NCBI GenBank assembly: GCA_017562135.1
Contig: QEYB01000290.1
Location: 806,001 to 870,000 of the forward strand
Length of the DNA stretch: 64,000 bases
From: Dipylidium caninum
Lineage: Eukaryota > Platyhelminthes > Cestoda > Cyclophyllidea > Dipylidiidae
Reading direction: 5' to 3'
Below are positions 1 to 10,650 of the stretch, piece by piece. The notes beneath the pieces were generated by a model. The model was given only the letters and a program-made list of their open reading frames with translations, made no database searches and was not told where the DNA came from. A program made the position numbers and the translations under genes. The first letter of the stretch is position 1. The number at the start of each line of letters is the position of its first letter.

Positions 1-284
1 GATTAATAGGGAAAAAAGATTGTCCTTCTCAGACATGTCATTTACAAACTATTTCTAAAATTCAACTATATAAGTGTGTGGCAGCGCGTCTTGAATACGA
101 TTCGCAAAAGGCATTGAGAAACATCTTAGTAATTCGATTTGCCTACTCTCAAGCATCTATTCGAAGCATTTGCTGTAGTCAAATCAATATGAAACAAAGT
201 CGAAAAATTCTGTATAGCCATATAGCAACACTAAATCTAGCTACAAAAAATACCAATGATTAAAACAAAGAAATTATTGCGTAC

Positions 285-1328
285 GCCGTAAAAGAAGCCC
301 TTGTTGTCATGCGTCCAGTTTATATGAGAAAATTTTACGCGTCCAACAATATCCTCCAGATCTTCACCAGTAGACACTTTTTTAACCTACATAAAAATTA
401 ACATTAAACTAGACCGTTGAATGAAGCGAAAGCAACAAAAGAAGCAGATTAATTTTCATCACATACATGGATCGTGACCCAGTCAGACCCAGCATTGCTT
501 AGTCCATAGGCAAAATATTCACCGTCCTTTGAAAACCCATAAGTATTGAGGGCGACCAAGCCACCCTCTGAGAGGGTATTCGGATCAAATAACACCTCAG
601 CCTCCCCTTTTAAATCATTCATCATATAAAGTACACTAAAATAGTGTTTGTTTTAGGATATCAAAAAAACATACGATTGATTTTGAAGACCACTATTATG
701 GAAGTAAAAGTATCTCGGTCCGCGTTTGAACACGCATTCGTATTTTTCATAGTTCCAGTATTCGGCAACCCTTTTAATATATGCCACAGGTGAAGCTTAC
801 TTTGACTTAATTTGATCTCTATATGAACAAGAATTAAGGTATGGATACGTGATCGCATTCTGCGCACGGACAAATTCCTTCGTTTTCTCGGAATCGGGAT
901 CTTCCAGCCATCGATATGGGTCGGATATCTAACAAGGGCAAGCAGCAAAAAAAATTTAGCATTTGATGTTAGGCAAAATTTTTACTTTTTGAAGTGTACC
1001 GAACCTGCACTACGCATGTTAAAATCGGGTAAACCAACAAGGGCTCAAGTTCAATAATCTGACAAACTAGTATAAGGACAAGATGCGCATAAGGTGCCCC
1101 GTAGCTTTAGTAGTTTTGCCGTAACAAGAACTGTGCAATAAAACGTCGATGAGAACACGGTGAAACGGATGGAAATACCCCGAATCCGTGTTCCTTTATA
1201 TATGATGCAAATAAGCAGTTATCAGTCAAAACATAAAGATCAATGTGCAAATAGGAACTTGCTTTAGTCCCAAAAAAATTATCTGCTACACTCTCGTCTT
1301 TTTGAAATACGGGGTACTCCTTAATCAT
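285..1328 (-). CDS. PREP: Prolyl oligopeptidase, 5' part (first five exons)
   Basis: Cytosolic serine peptidase of family S9A that cleaves short peptides after proline; only the N-terminal part is present. Exons on the minus strand: 1328-1263, 928-801, 770-675, 635-467 and 386-285; phases close at every junction. The joined product carries the typical N-terminus ([19 protein letters not shown], then [19 protein letters not shown]) and start of the beta-propeller ([48 protein letters not shown]), which follow animal prolyl endopeptidase closely. The last donor lies at 284-279 and no following exon is visible in bases 1-278, so the catalytic domain is outside the window. Introns of 30 bp (771-800) and 39 bp (636-674) are very short. 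The first intron appears to use a GC donor (1262-1257). The start at 1328 is the nearest ATG; an in-frame ATG at 1388 would add 20 residues. Confidence 0.9.
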
Positions 1329-1388
1329 ACTCTGAGATAAACAGACGGTGACAGAGCAAGTGAGCCAGATTACCGAATACTGTGCCAA

Positions 1389-2517
1389 CCTTGAACCAAA
1401 ATTGTGGCCATTAAAAGAAGAACACCGATAAAAAATCCCCCAAATTATCTGCCACTAATGTGAACTAAGGTACTTAAATGATTTTCTTAGTAATGTAGGT
1501 ACATGTTACCCACGGATTCCACGCGACCAGTCGAATGGAGGCATTTAGGACCATCTGTCGAACCTTAAGTTCCCTGCGCAAAAAGACATGACTTATTCCA
1601 AAGACAAAATAGATCTTTAGAAACACCATGTTTTATGCGTTAAGTCAATGGCAATGTCCTCCAAGCCATCCATACTAAATCCCACTTTATTCTCTTAACT
1701 TAAGGAGTTTTTCGCAAAGCTGGCACAAGAAAGCGACGAACAACGACATTACAGCACCCATCTAATAGTAATTGTTGCTATATGCCTAAACTCTTTCCTT
1801 GGCTTTATTCAATTGACTGATAATGTCCGTAAAGCAACAACTAACTATTTGGCCTAATTATGTGCTGTTCTGAACACTGTCACCAAAGTAGACGCGTCTG
1901 ACGATCAGGCAGCGGTCACCTAATTTCAAGCTTGCGGATGGCATCGGGACTATCCATCTAATGTTCTGAATCCGTGCTACAGCATTTTTCTTAGTCAAAT
2001 CCCAGCAAGCGGACGAAGAAATCAAGTTGGTTTATCGATAACGGCGGCAGATAGCTTGCCCCCAATACTTTCACCATAAATGTGTGCCACAAAATCTTAT
2101 TATGGGTAAGTAAGATCTAAGTGAATAACGCCAAAAAACCAACACAAAAAACTAATCGGAAAAATTTTTACTAGTCATATATATTGATCCATACGCTTTT
2201 TTATGCGCTAAGTGTGATGCATCAACCTTGATTATGGTTTCGCTTGACATATCCTTCGGTCTGGCGAGATTTTGATTATTTGACGATCCGCTTTTTAGTT
2301 GTGTACTTCCGCGTTACGTAGGCTTTTACGGCTGTTATGGCACTTTTTTTTGTTTGCTTCATTCTCGATCGAAAGCACCATATCGAAATCGGTGTCTTGT
2401 GACTATTGTATTTCTACCACTGACTAACTGATCCTGGGCATATTAGGAGTTGCAATTTCCTTCTAAATGCTTCTGAATCACACTTCTCACTACCTATTTT
2501 GACTTTATAGGTCTCCA
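1389..2517. other. Intergenic between the PREP and TMEM234 starts
   Basis: No exon could be supported on either strand. The prolyl oligopeptidase gene (minus) and TMEM234 (plus) diverge from here, so both promoters should lie in this stretch. I see no clear TATA box next to either start. Confidence 0.5.
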
Positions 2518-3027
2518 ATGCAACCTCTGTTTGTCAACCTCTTAGTTGGCTTGGTTTGGGGCGTTACGAATGTTCTTCTGAAATATTCAAGACCTATATG
2601 GGTTTGTATTTTAGCAATAATTAATGGTTCTTAGATTCCCTTGGTCTTTATTTTGAATCAAGCTGGCTCCCTCTTATTTTACATGAATTTGAAGGATGCA
2701 AGTAGGGTCTGTTTCTGTTTTATTTCTCATAGATTTGACGTCTCATGTTCCTTTGAGCAATTCACTTGCACTTGTCTTTGCCGCTTTGACTGCTCGCATA
2801 CTTTTTCGCGAAGAACTTGGTCCGAAAGGTTGGCTCCGGCTCTTTATCCGTCTCATTCAATGCATGTATTTCATCGTTTAAACATTGACTCATTCCGTAC
2901 ATTGTCTCCAATTCTAGCGTCATTCTTCAGTTGTGGTCGTTTTGATTTCGTATACTCCTTTCCCTTAGGCTTCATCGGCGTCGCTTTGATTTCAATTGGA
3001 CTTCTCTGTCACTTTGGATCCAATTGA
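2518..3027 (+). CDS. TMEM234: TMEM234 family membrane protein
   Basis: Four exons: 2518-2601, 2635-2701, 2733-2828 and 2969-3027, separated by introns of 33, 31 and 140 bp with GT-AG ends. Phases close to give 101 residues. The protein starts MQPLFVNLLVGLVWGVTN and continues with FILNQAGSLLFYMNL, HVPLSNSLALVFAALTA and GFIGVALISIGLLCHF, giving four hydrophobic helices in the order seen in TMEM234. The family belongs to the EamA/drug-metabolite-transporter-like fold but is short; a transport substrate is not established. The motif with Asn-Gln, Gly-Ser-Leu-Leu and the PLSNSLA segment are the family landmarks. The gene ends only 61 bp before the next putative start, so the two may share a primary transcript. 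Confidence 0.85.
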
Positions 3028-3088
3028 TGTACTTGTTTGTACAGTTAAATTTATTTTTTTCCTTTCATTCTTTGATACAATTTCGGCA

Positions 3089-3958
3089 ATGTCTGTGTTA
3101 CGTCTTTCTGGCTGTCTTGGATTTAATTTAGAGTATATGAGAGTCCTAGGTAATTTTCTGTGTAGTTTCTGATTAAATTATTGCATCGCTAATGATGTAA
3201 CTAACTGTTTTGCAACTACGGATTCTTTATCATGGTTCAGTATTTATTTGTCGCGCTCTAGTCCGCCACAGAAGACCGCTCTTATTCTTCCGGCTATGTG
3301 ATACTTTCACCATCTCAGCAGGTAATTCTTTTGGCCGGTTGTGCTGTGGTGCTCTCTTATCAGTTACTTATGTATGTAGCATTTTTCTCACGTGTTGGTG
3401 TGATTTTCATGAATTCATTTGTGCGTATATGTTTATTTGCCTGCGTTGGACCTCTTGGTGGCATTTTGATTACTCTCACGACGAATCGACCAGTCCGTAT
3501 CGATTTGTGGAGGTGTAACTCACTTGTCAGGGTCACTGACAGTTATATGGGAATACAGTGAAATGTCCCAAACCGAGAGGTCTTCCGGAAACATCTATCG
3601 TTTTAGTGTGTCTGAACGTAGCGAAACCATCCGTCGAATGCGATCTCTACGAAGTAAGTCAGAAAGAGACATGGAGATCCCAAACCCTGGAATCTCTTCC
3701 GAAAGAAGCGTCTGGGAGGAGAAAGTCCTTGCATTCCAACAAGGTGTCACTCGTCGAATTGTAGCCCCTCGTGTTACCGTTACCACTGCACGGCCTTTGT
3801 ACAGTTTAATTCTTATGGTTGGATCTATTTTCAGAGGTCTGCTCTGCATAGGCCAGACTATTCGAGATTACGGAGCCCAAGTGCAAAGTTTGTTCCAGTT
3901 TAATGTGCCGAGGGAATCACAGGAAAATGGTCAACAAACACCTCCTCGGTGTTTGTAG
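3089..3958 (+). CDS. Unknown membrane protein with serine/arginine-rich tail
   Basis: I do not recognise this gene. The 3' half is clear: an open frame from about 3260 has two hydrophobic segments (QVILLAGCAVVLSYQLLMYV and, after a short loop, ICLFACVGPLGGILITL). A 46-bp intron (3512-3557, GT-AG) leads into a second exon, 3558-3958, ending in TAG. The tail is rich in Ser, Arg and Glu and has a further hydrophobic stretch near PLYSLILMVGSIFRGLL. The 5' part is unresolved. A first exon 3089-3149 beginning with ATG and ending at a good donor (GTAATT) is likely, but its phase does not join cleanly to the frame at 3260. AATAAA lies 11-20 bp after the stop. It sits 61 bp behind TMEM234. Confidence 0.5.
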
Positions 3959-3968
3959 TGTGATAGTA

Positions 3969-3978
3969 AATAAATAAA
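3969..3978 (+). terminator. Overlapping poly(A) signals
   Basis: Two overlapping AATAAA hexamers (AATAAATAAA) follow the stop of the unknown membrane gene by 11 bp, which is consistent with 3' end formation here and supports the stop at 3958. Confidence 0.55.
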
Positions 3979-4075
3979 GCCAAACTTTATTGGCCATGTG
4001 GACCGTGATTTTTAAACTTATTGATCGCAGAAGACTTCGACTGGGGACTCCCAGTGTTTAGGGGTTCAAATAACA

Positions 4076-5089
4076 ATGGCGATAGGAGCAATGGTTAAGT
4101 TAGCAGAATTCTTTGCCAATAACTCGAATGCGAAGGAAAATCCCAAACAGGAAGATAATGCGAAGGAGGGACGAAGGAGAAGGCGTGGGTTGTCGGTTGG
4201 CAGAGAGATACCTGCAGTGGGATTTACGCCTGATGCCACAGCTGAACGCGATCTTGATAATGCTAGTCCAGAAACAGTCGACTTTTGCAGTAAATACGAA
4301 TGCCACTACTGCATCTTTGTTTATTTAGCGTCTAACGAGGTGAGTGCTCTATCACTGTTGTGTAAGTCGAGATTACCTGTTTGAAGCAATTTTTTGTAAA
4401 AAAAAGTCTATCGAAAAAGGAGTTAACAATCCATATAGAGGTGCCAGTATTTACTGACAGAATTGGTTTATTACTAGAAGAATGATTAAACTGGTGGGAG
4501 ACAAGTGTGTAGAAGAGAAAGCTAAGTGTGCGGGTTGCTGTTTAAAGTAGGCTTGCGTCAAGGTAGAGATGAGGTGTGATGAGCCTATCACGGAAGTGTA
4601 CTACGCTTTCAGGTGGACGATGAGCTCTACCCCTTTTTCCGCTCTGAATGCGCCGAGATGGTGAAAAATGCCGAAATATGCGAAGAAGCACGAGATCGTC
4701 TGATGCGCTCTGCAGAGTTTCAAGGAGCGATGCAAGATCGTCGATTGAAGGCTCTTGAAGCCCAGACTCGCTGCCTTGTGCGTTTGGGCAAATTACACGG
4801 AGAAGAATCTATCATTAAGGGCCTACCCCGACGACGTCTCACTATTGTCGGTCCCTCTTTCAATCATATTTGTCATGCAGTGCAGATGCTGGAACACATG
4901 TTTCCCCGTATAATGCAATACGCCATTTTTCCCTATCGTTTTCCTGTAGAAAGTGACCAACTTAAGTTCCAATCCAATCGCACCTTTGATCATCATTCGC
5001 ATGAGGCTGTTCGTCATCCTGGGGCTTCCACTTTAACTTCTCAAATCGACGACCGTAGTAATTGGCGCAAATTCATTTGTCCAAAATGA
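4076..5089 (+). CDS. Unknown 246-aa protein, two exons
   Basis: Not recognised. Exon 1 is 4076-4339, ending before a consensus GTGAGT donor; exon 2 is 4613-5089 after a TTTCAG acceptor. Both are whole codons in length (88 and 159 codons), so the frame runs straight through. The N-terminus has a basic patch (GRRRRRGL) after an acidic/Asn-rich stretch. The middle has a Cys cluster (CSKYECHYC) that could bind metal. Exon 2 is helical and charged (PFFRSECAEMVKNAEICEEA, ARDRLMRSAEFQGAMQDRRL), suggesting a coiled coil. No signal peptide or membrane helix is seen. The gene starts about 100 bp after the poly(A) signal of its upstream neighbour, so 2.5-5.1 kb is a compact same-strand cluster. Confidence 0.55.
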
Positions 5090-5099
5090 GCACCAAGTT

Positions 5100-7574
5100 A
5101 AGTGCCTTACGACCTCGACCATCTCCAGAAGTTCGCCGATTGTCCTCCCCTTAATCCCGAATTTTGAACCACAATTTAAAAGTGCGATCTTATCTCAAAT
5201 CCAGTAGAGAGAAGTCTACTCCCCCAATCTTGGATGAAAATTTTTAAGTCGATTAGTGAAAAATTTTCCTTGCCTTGAGCGTTTTTATACTTATATTTGT
5301 CCTTATTGGAACACACTGTACCAATTTACTTTTGATGATTTTCTTTATAACAAAATGTATTTTGCTTTTTTTCATCTCGTATTTTTGTACGGTTTCCGGC
5401 TTAGGCTCACACTTTCCCAATGGGAAAGGAAAAGAGTGGAGTGGAAGCTCAAGCGGGCTAAGTGGTTGAGAGACTTTGAAACCCAATACACTGGAGACCT
5501 ACTGTCCCAGTTAATGTGGTTTGTTATCCAAAGGTTCTTCCTCATTTGCCGTTATAAAAAGGGTAGGACATATCTTTCTTCCCGTGAAAGAAATTGAGCA
5601 AAAGCAGATAGAAGAAAATCATTAATCTAGAATAGTTTGTACGCTTCGGCTTGGCAAAATAAAATTGTGTTGCAATTATACTTTAGCCATATTTGTTATG
5701 TACATACAAACTCCTGCTAGTCCGTAGCCTCCTGTTATAGGAAAATGATGAAAATAGTAAAATAGGAAATTCTTGACGAGGCGACGAAAAATCGGGTTAT
5801 TATAGACAAGTGAGCTGTACCACTGTACATCCAAACGCAGCTCTGGCTACATTTCCAGGCTTCATCAACCTTGCTCTATGAGTATTACAAGTCCTATTTT
5901 TATTACATCGCCTTTCAAAACAGGAGATATTACTTATACCGTTTATGTTCATTACTTATGGAATAAAAATACCGTTGACACTTCTTAAGTGTTTGATTTT
6001 CATTATCTTACACGGGTAATTTAGTGGAAAATTAGTTTCATTTTCTTTAAATGTGCAACTGCGATTTTCCGACGGTCTAAAAAAATAGAAAACTCTTCGA
6101 GTTAACTGTCAAAACAAATTTGACCAAGTGGAGTCCGTTTGCATAGTTTATTCGTAACCCTTTCTTCAACAACAACAACTGTAGCTTTCGCTAACTTTTT
6201 TAACTTTCATTTGAAAAAAGTTTAAGCGTGTAAGGCGATCAAATGTTCCAACAAAAACGTTTTGTTCAATTCAAACGAGCCTTACTGCTGTGTAAATTGG
6301 CTTACCTCCCTCCGACTCCTCATCAGAACCGCGATATTTTTCATCCCTGCAAAATGGCAATCATTTATAAAGTGTCGACGCAACATCGTACCCGCACGCG
6401 TAGTCTTTGATCCGTGGCCCCCACCGGCGATTCCGCATGGATACGCTCAGGCTATTGCAAAACATCTAGCCTGGCCTGAATATGTGCATTAGATTCTGCC
6501 GAGTTTCCTGCCAACGCCTCGAATTTGGTGGTCCCCAAGTATGAGGAGGGTATTTTCGGGGCTCATTGTCACCCATCGTTTGACAGCAGACCTCACAGAT
6601 AGGCCTCACCCAAAGACCTGCCATTCTGTTGTGCCCGACTCGAAAGTCGGTGCTGGTCACCCTTTTCTCGAAACAGTAGGGAAACTTTTTGAAGAATTTT
6701 CAACAAATCAAACTTATTTCAATCATGCTGAATTGCCAACAGGCATGTATAATCGGGGGATATTTTAAAGACTCTCCGTCTTCCAGCTGTAAAGTGCTTT
6801 ATTAGTGTATTTCCTTACCATAAGAAAAGAAAAACAAGTCAATTGGAGAGGATCTAGGATAGTTGTCATGAGTTGGAATGAAGAGCCTTCATGCTTTAAT
6901 TTGTTTTAAATCTAAACCTTCGGTAACACTCCATATCAAATGCCCGCAAAAAGGGGAAGGGGGCAATTGTGTCCCACCTACAGCTCTGACGTCGTGGGAA
7001 TCTCCAACTATCGAAGTAACCATTGCTTTCCGGCGACTTTGAAGCCTTCACAAGAATTAAAATATGAAACGCCTATAAGTATTTCATTTAAACTACTCTA
7101 ATCAACGATGTTAGCAAAGGAATGTCACTTCATTGTTGGAAACAGCACCTACATAAATGTTGATGGATCAAATGGTCCACTCTTAACTAAACAATCTGTC
7201 CGACATCTTTTAAAACGTGAGAGAATTCGGTGTAAGTTAAAAAAGACGTTTATCCTGGATTCAGTTTGGACAGGGTTAATCGCTCAATTTCACTATCAAT
7301 TTATTTAATCTGAAGTAGACGCCTCTTTGAAAGTCAACGACCTCGAAGGCTGATAGAAACAACAACACCGAGTCGCCCCATCTTCACTTGATAACCACTG
7401 AAAATGGAAATGTACGATTGTCTCGGAAGTGGTTATTGCATGTTTCAAAATTTTAAAGTCATATTTAGTCTTACATAAATTTTCAGGTGACATTTACTAC
7501 CGCATTTAGCCAGACTTTCACTCGTTATTCGTAAAGAAAATTCACCTGATGTATTTTGGAAAAGAGGAACACCA

Positions 7575-7609
<35 letters not shown>

Positions 7610-8760
7610 CCGTGGAAAGTGTTAAGGCAGGACTTTTGTTCACATTTTTTACTTGAGAAGCCCTTTCATTCCCCTCACGAGTGAACTTCCTCCCTCACAG
7701 TGAAAAGTAAATTCGTGTCGATGCTCCGAAGTTTACGCCATATCTGAGACTTCCCTCAAGTCGTACTCCGTAATGTCCACTGAAGGGGAGGAGGTTTTTG
7801 CCTTTAACGCCTCAAGTCGACATCATTCTCCCCCTCCTCTCTCTCTCTCTCTCTTGTCACTGCTTATCTTACTCTCAAAGTCGGCCTTGAATGTCAAAAA
7901 TACGTGGGAAACAGCCAATTTACCCTCATTAAAACATGGGAGTGTTGTGAGTTAGGTTTGTGATGAAATTAATCTCCGCCTCGGTTTCCACTATCACATG
8001 TCAGTTCATGTGGTGTCAATTTACCTAAGTGGCTAAAGATTTTCAAGCCTTCACCACTCAAGATTGACATCTGCATCGTAGGCCATAAAATGCGTTAAAA
8101 CTGTGGCCTGACGAGCCTACTTCGGACAGAAAGAAGCCCTGATCGGTGATGGGAAGTGAGACTCATGAAAATGGTCGTCACCATCACTCGGTAATCAGTC
8201 ACTTGACTCTCGCATAGGCCACTTTGGCTTGAAGCCATAAGTGAGGAAAAACTCGAAGGTGAGAAGGGAATTCGGGCATTTTAGCTCTTGTAGTATTTGC
8301 CCCTTTTCCCAAAAATTCATCTTCACCATTTCGGAGTTAATACAAACGACTTTTTTGTTTTTCTGTTTAGTCATTAGAACTACACGATTGGTGAATGAAT
8401 CTCCTGTCACTTGACAGGCAACATCCTATGCCACTTCGTAGACACCTTCACTTTGATCCCAACGACTTACTTTATTAACTACAATTTTTAGTTTGACAAT
8501 ATTAATTTTAACTATGAAATTATTAACAAAAAGAGAAAAAACACTCTACAATTGTTGCACAATGAAATTCCAAGTCAGCGGCAACGCATTATTCCCTAAT
8601 TGTGAATCCCTTTGATCACACACATTTGACAGCTACCGGTTGTGTGTTTGTCACATTTTGCTCCTCCCGCGGTTTCAGGGGGCTCAGAGGGTGGGCGCGA
8701 TGTTTTCGAGGCGAAAACAGGCAAATCACTTCAAAGGCGACTTCCACCTCCTCTAACCAC
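5100..8760. other. Intergenic; no supported gene
   Basis: Open frames at 5256-5597 and 6262-6492 exist, but neither has convincing splice sites, homology or a composition change that would mark an exon. The right part holds CT microsatellites and pyrimidine-rich tracts. Confidence 0.5.
7578..7607. repeat. (CT)n microsatellite
   Basis: About fifteen perfect TC units in noncoding DNA. A shorter CT tract lies at about 7837-7854. Confidence 0.9.
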
Positions 8761-8768
8761 AAAAAGCG

Positions 8769-8775
8769 TATAAAA
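8769..8775 (+). promoter_or_regulatory. TATA box of secreted gene A
   Basis: TATAAAA lies 50 bp before the ATG at 8819. The paralogous gene downstream has the same heptamer at nearly the same distance, which supports a real core promoter with a very short 5' untranslated region. Confidence 0.7.
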
Positions 8776-8818
8776 TGAGAGCCGCGTTTACCTCACCGCC
8801 AAAACCGTCCTGGTAAAA

Positions 8819-10146
8819 ATGGAATTGGGGCAGACATCCACATTCCCTCTCCTCCTTCTCCTCCTCTCCCTCCTCACCTTCCTTCGTAAGTCGCCGTCCT
8901 CATTAACCCCACCTTCTGACCGATTGTACACAATTTTAAGCTCTAAACGAGTATACACCGTTTTTTTTTCTTTTTTCAACCCTTTATTAAGGGAACACCG
9001 AGGCCCAATCGACGTAAGTTTATTGCGATTCCGGTGCAATCTCTTCCCCTCTCCTCTAGTTATGCCTTCTCCTGCTTTGGGAGCAACTGCACCCAAATGG
9101 TGACGTGCAATCAAACCGTGGAAGGCTACCAACTCCTCCCATTCAACATGCAGGTAAGACGATAGTCCTGTCGACGCCTCAGTGGTCGTCAGTGGAGGTG
9201 GCGGTGGAGGCGCGGAGAGAAAAAAATACGGAATTGTAATGTTTTTCCCCTTTCTTTGTTACTACTTTCAGGGAACCGCACCCGCCGCCCTGTTTAATTC
9301 TTCCTGTAATCCAAATGTAACCGTCTGTGCTCGAAATAAAGGTAAGCCAGTTGCCTCACACCATGTTTCGCATGAGAGAGCAGTCGTAGTTCCCTCGTCT
9401 GGTTCACTCCTTCGTGCCTCGCCTTCCTTCTTTTAGGCCTCTATCGGGTTTACGTTCATAATCCTCAAAATCCCTCCCAGTGTAAGTTGTCGCTATTGCC
9501 ACTGAACTGTAAAATTACTGTCAGAGTAGTGAAATAGAGCGTCCCATTAGCCCCCGGTGACCTCTCTTTCTTTTCCCTTCTCTGCTACATCAGACCTCCA
9601 ACCGGTCGACGACCTCTTCAACCACTATCCAAGTTTGCCCTGGCTCCTGCTCAACTCGCACTTTACCACGCCGGAAGAGCCAAATGTAGGTCGAAAAGCC
9701 CAACGCTCACATTAACTTTCCCCTTTCGCGACATTTTACACCCTCCGATTGTAGGTGATGCACGTGAAGGCCGACGGCAGCCTGATTGACTTCATCTCCG
9801 ACAACATTCCTTGCTCCGCTGACAATTGTGGTAAACCATTCTCCTGTAAGTGAGCGCCCTCATTCTCCCTACCCTTCGGTGGTTGACAAGATTGACAAAT
9901 TATGTGGTCTAAAGGTGATTTGAAGTGTCAAGTGGTAATCTTTCCTCTACTTTAGGGGTGACCGCCGTTCTGTACTACGGCGCGGTTAACTACGCCCCGT
10001 ACAGGTACAAGCTGGCTGGCGCGTATAAGTTAGGCGGACCGTTGGAGGATGGAAATATGGCCATCGACTGTGTGATGCCCATCACGCCGACGCCGAAGAT
10101 CCCCAAACGACGACCCACGCGTTGTTATCCCATTAAGCCTAAATGA
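8819..10146 (+). CDS. Small secreted protein A, eight exons with a 22-nt microexon
   Basis: Exons: 8819-8885, 8992-9013 (22 nt), 9060-9153, 9272-9341, 9437-9481, 9594-9685, 9755-9845 and 9956-10146; every phase closes, giving 223 residues. A signal peptide ([15 protein letters not shown] core) is followed by a mature part with about nine cysteines: FSCFGSNCTQMVTCNQTV, then SSCNPNVTVCARNKG, then IPCSADNCG, a Trp-Val block (WVTAVLYYGAVNYAPY) and a basic tail ending RPTRCYPIKPK. Asn-x-Ser/Thr sites (NCT, NQT, NSS, NVT) suggest glycosylation. I do not recognise the family. Gene B about 3.6 kb downstream has the same exon plan and cysteine pattern, so this is a tandem duplication. A host-parasite surface or secretion role is only an inference from the architecture, which recalls flatworm microexon genes. 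Confidence 0.85.
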
Positions 10147-10290
10147 GGCCTCAGTCTACTTCCTCTATCACCGCCGTTAGCGTCGACCTCCGCTCATTTC
10201 GTTGATTCTTCTTCCAGTCTGATAATTGATAGATAAACGTCTTTACACTTTAATAACGACGTGTTTTTGGGGACGGGGCAGGAAACTGCG

Positions 10291-10650
10291 ATGTCTGGCG
10301 ATATTTCGTTCATTAACTGGTGGGACAAATGGGTCCTCGATACTGAGAAGTTGGAGATTGAGGCTAAGACACCTCACAAAGAAGTATCCCGCTCTCCACC
10401 TCGCCTTATGTCACTGGATGAAACTACTAGCCCGGCTGGCCACACGAATCTCGTCTGTGGCGACGTAGTCCGCGACGTCAAACGGTCGCACTTTGGGCGG
10501 TTAAACAGAGCCAATTTGTGGCGCATCGTGAGGAGTAGAAACCCTGGGCCACAGCATTTCGCTATTAGCCTTCCGAGCACACTTCAAAAGTTATCTTCTA
10601 CCAGTCTTGACGCTAGTCCCAAGGGCTGGAAGAAATCGTCTTGCCGTTAG
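10291..10650 (+). CDS. Possible small single-exon ORF, unknown
   Basis: An open frame of 119 codons starts MSGDISFINWWDKWVLDTE and ends shortly after a Lys/Ser-rich end. It lies 145 bp behind gene A on the same strand. It has no signal peptide, no hydrophobic helix and no family I recognise, and no poly(A) signal is obvious after it. It could be a real small gene or chance. Only its length and amino-acid composition speak for it. Confidence 0.25.
   Translation: MSGDISFINWWDKWVLDTEKLEIEAKTPHKEVSRSPPRLMSLDETTSPAGHTNLVCGDVVRDVKRSHFGRLNRANLWRIVRSRNPGPQHFAISLPSTLQKLSSTSLDASPKGWKKSSCR

Noticed and set aside
5256..5597. 113-codon plus-strand ORF
   Set aside because: It has no convincing splice sites or homology, and the overlapping frames are of similar length.
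6262..6768. Possible retrotransposon fragment with overlapping ORFs
   Set aside because: No reverse transcriptase, integrase or transposase motif could be read in any frame.
8788..9132. 114-codon minus-strand ORF
   Set aside because: Antisense to exons 1-3 of secreted gene A, which has clear splice and paralogue support.
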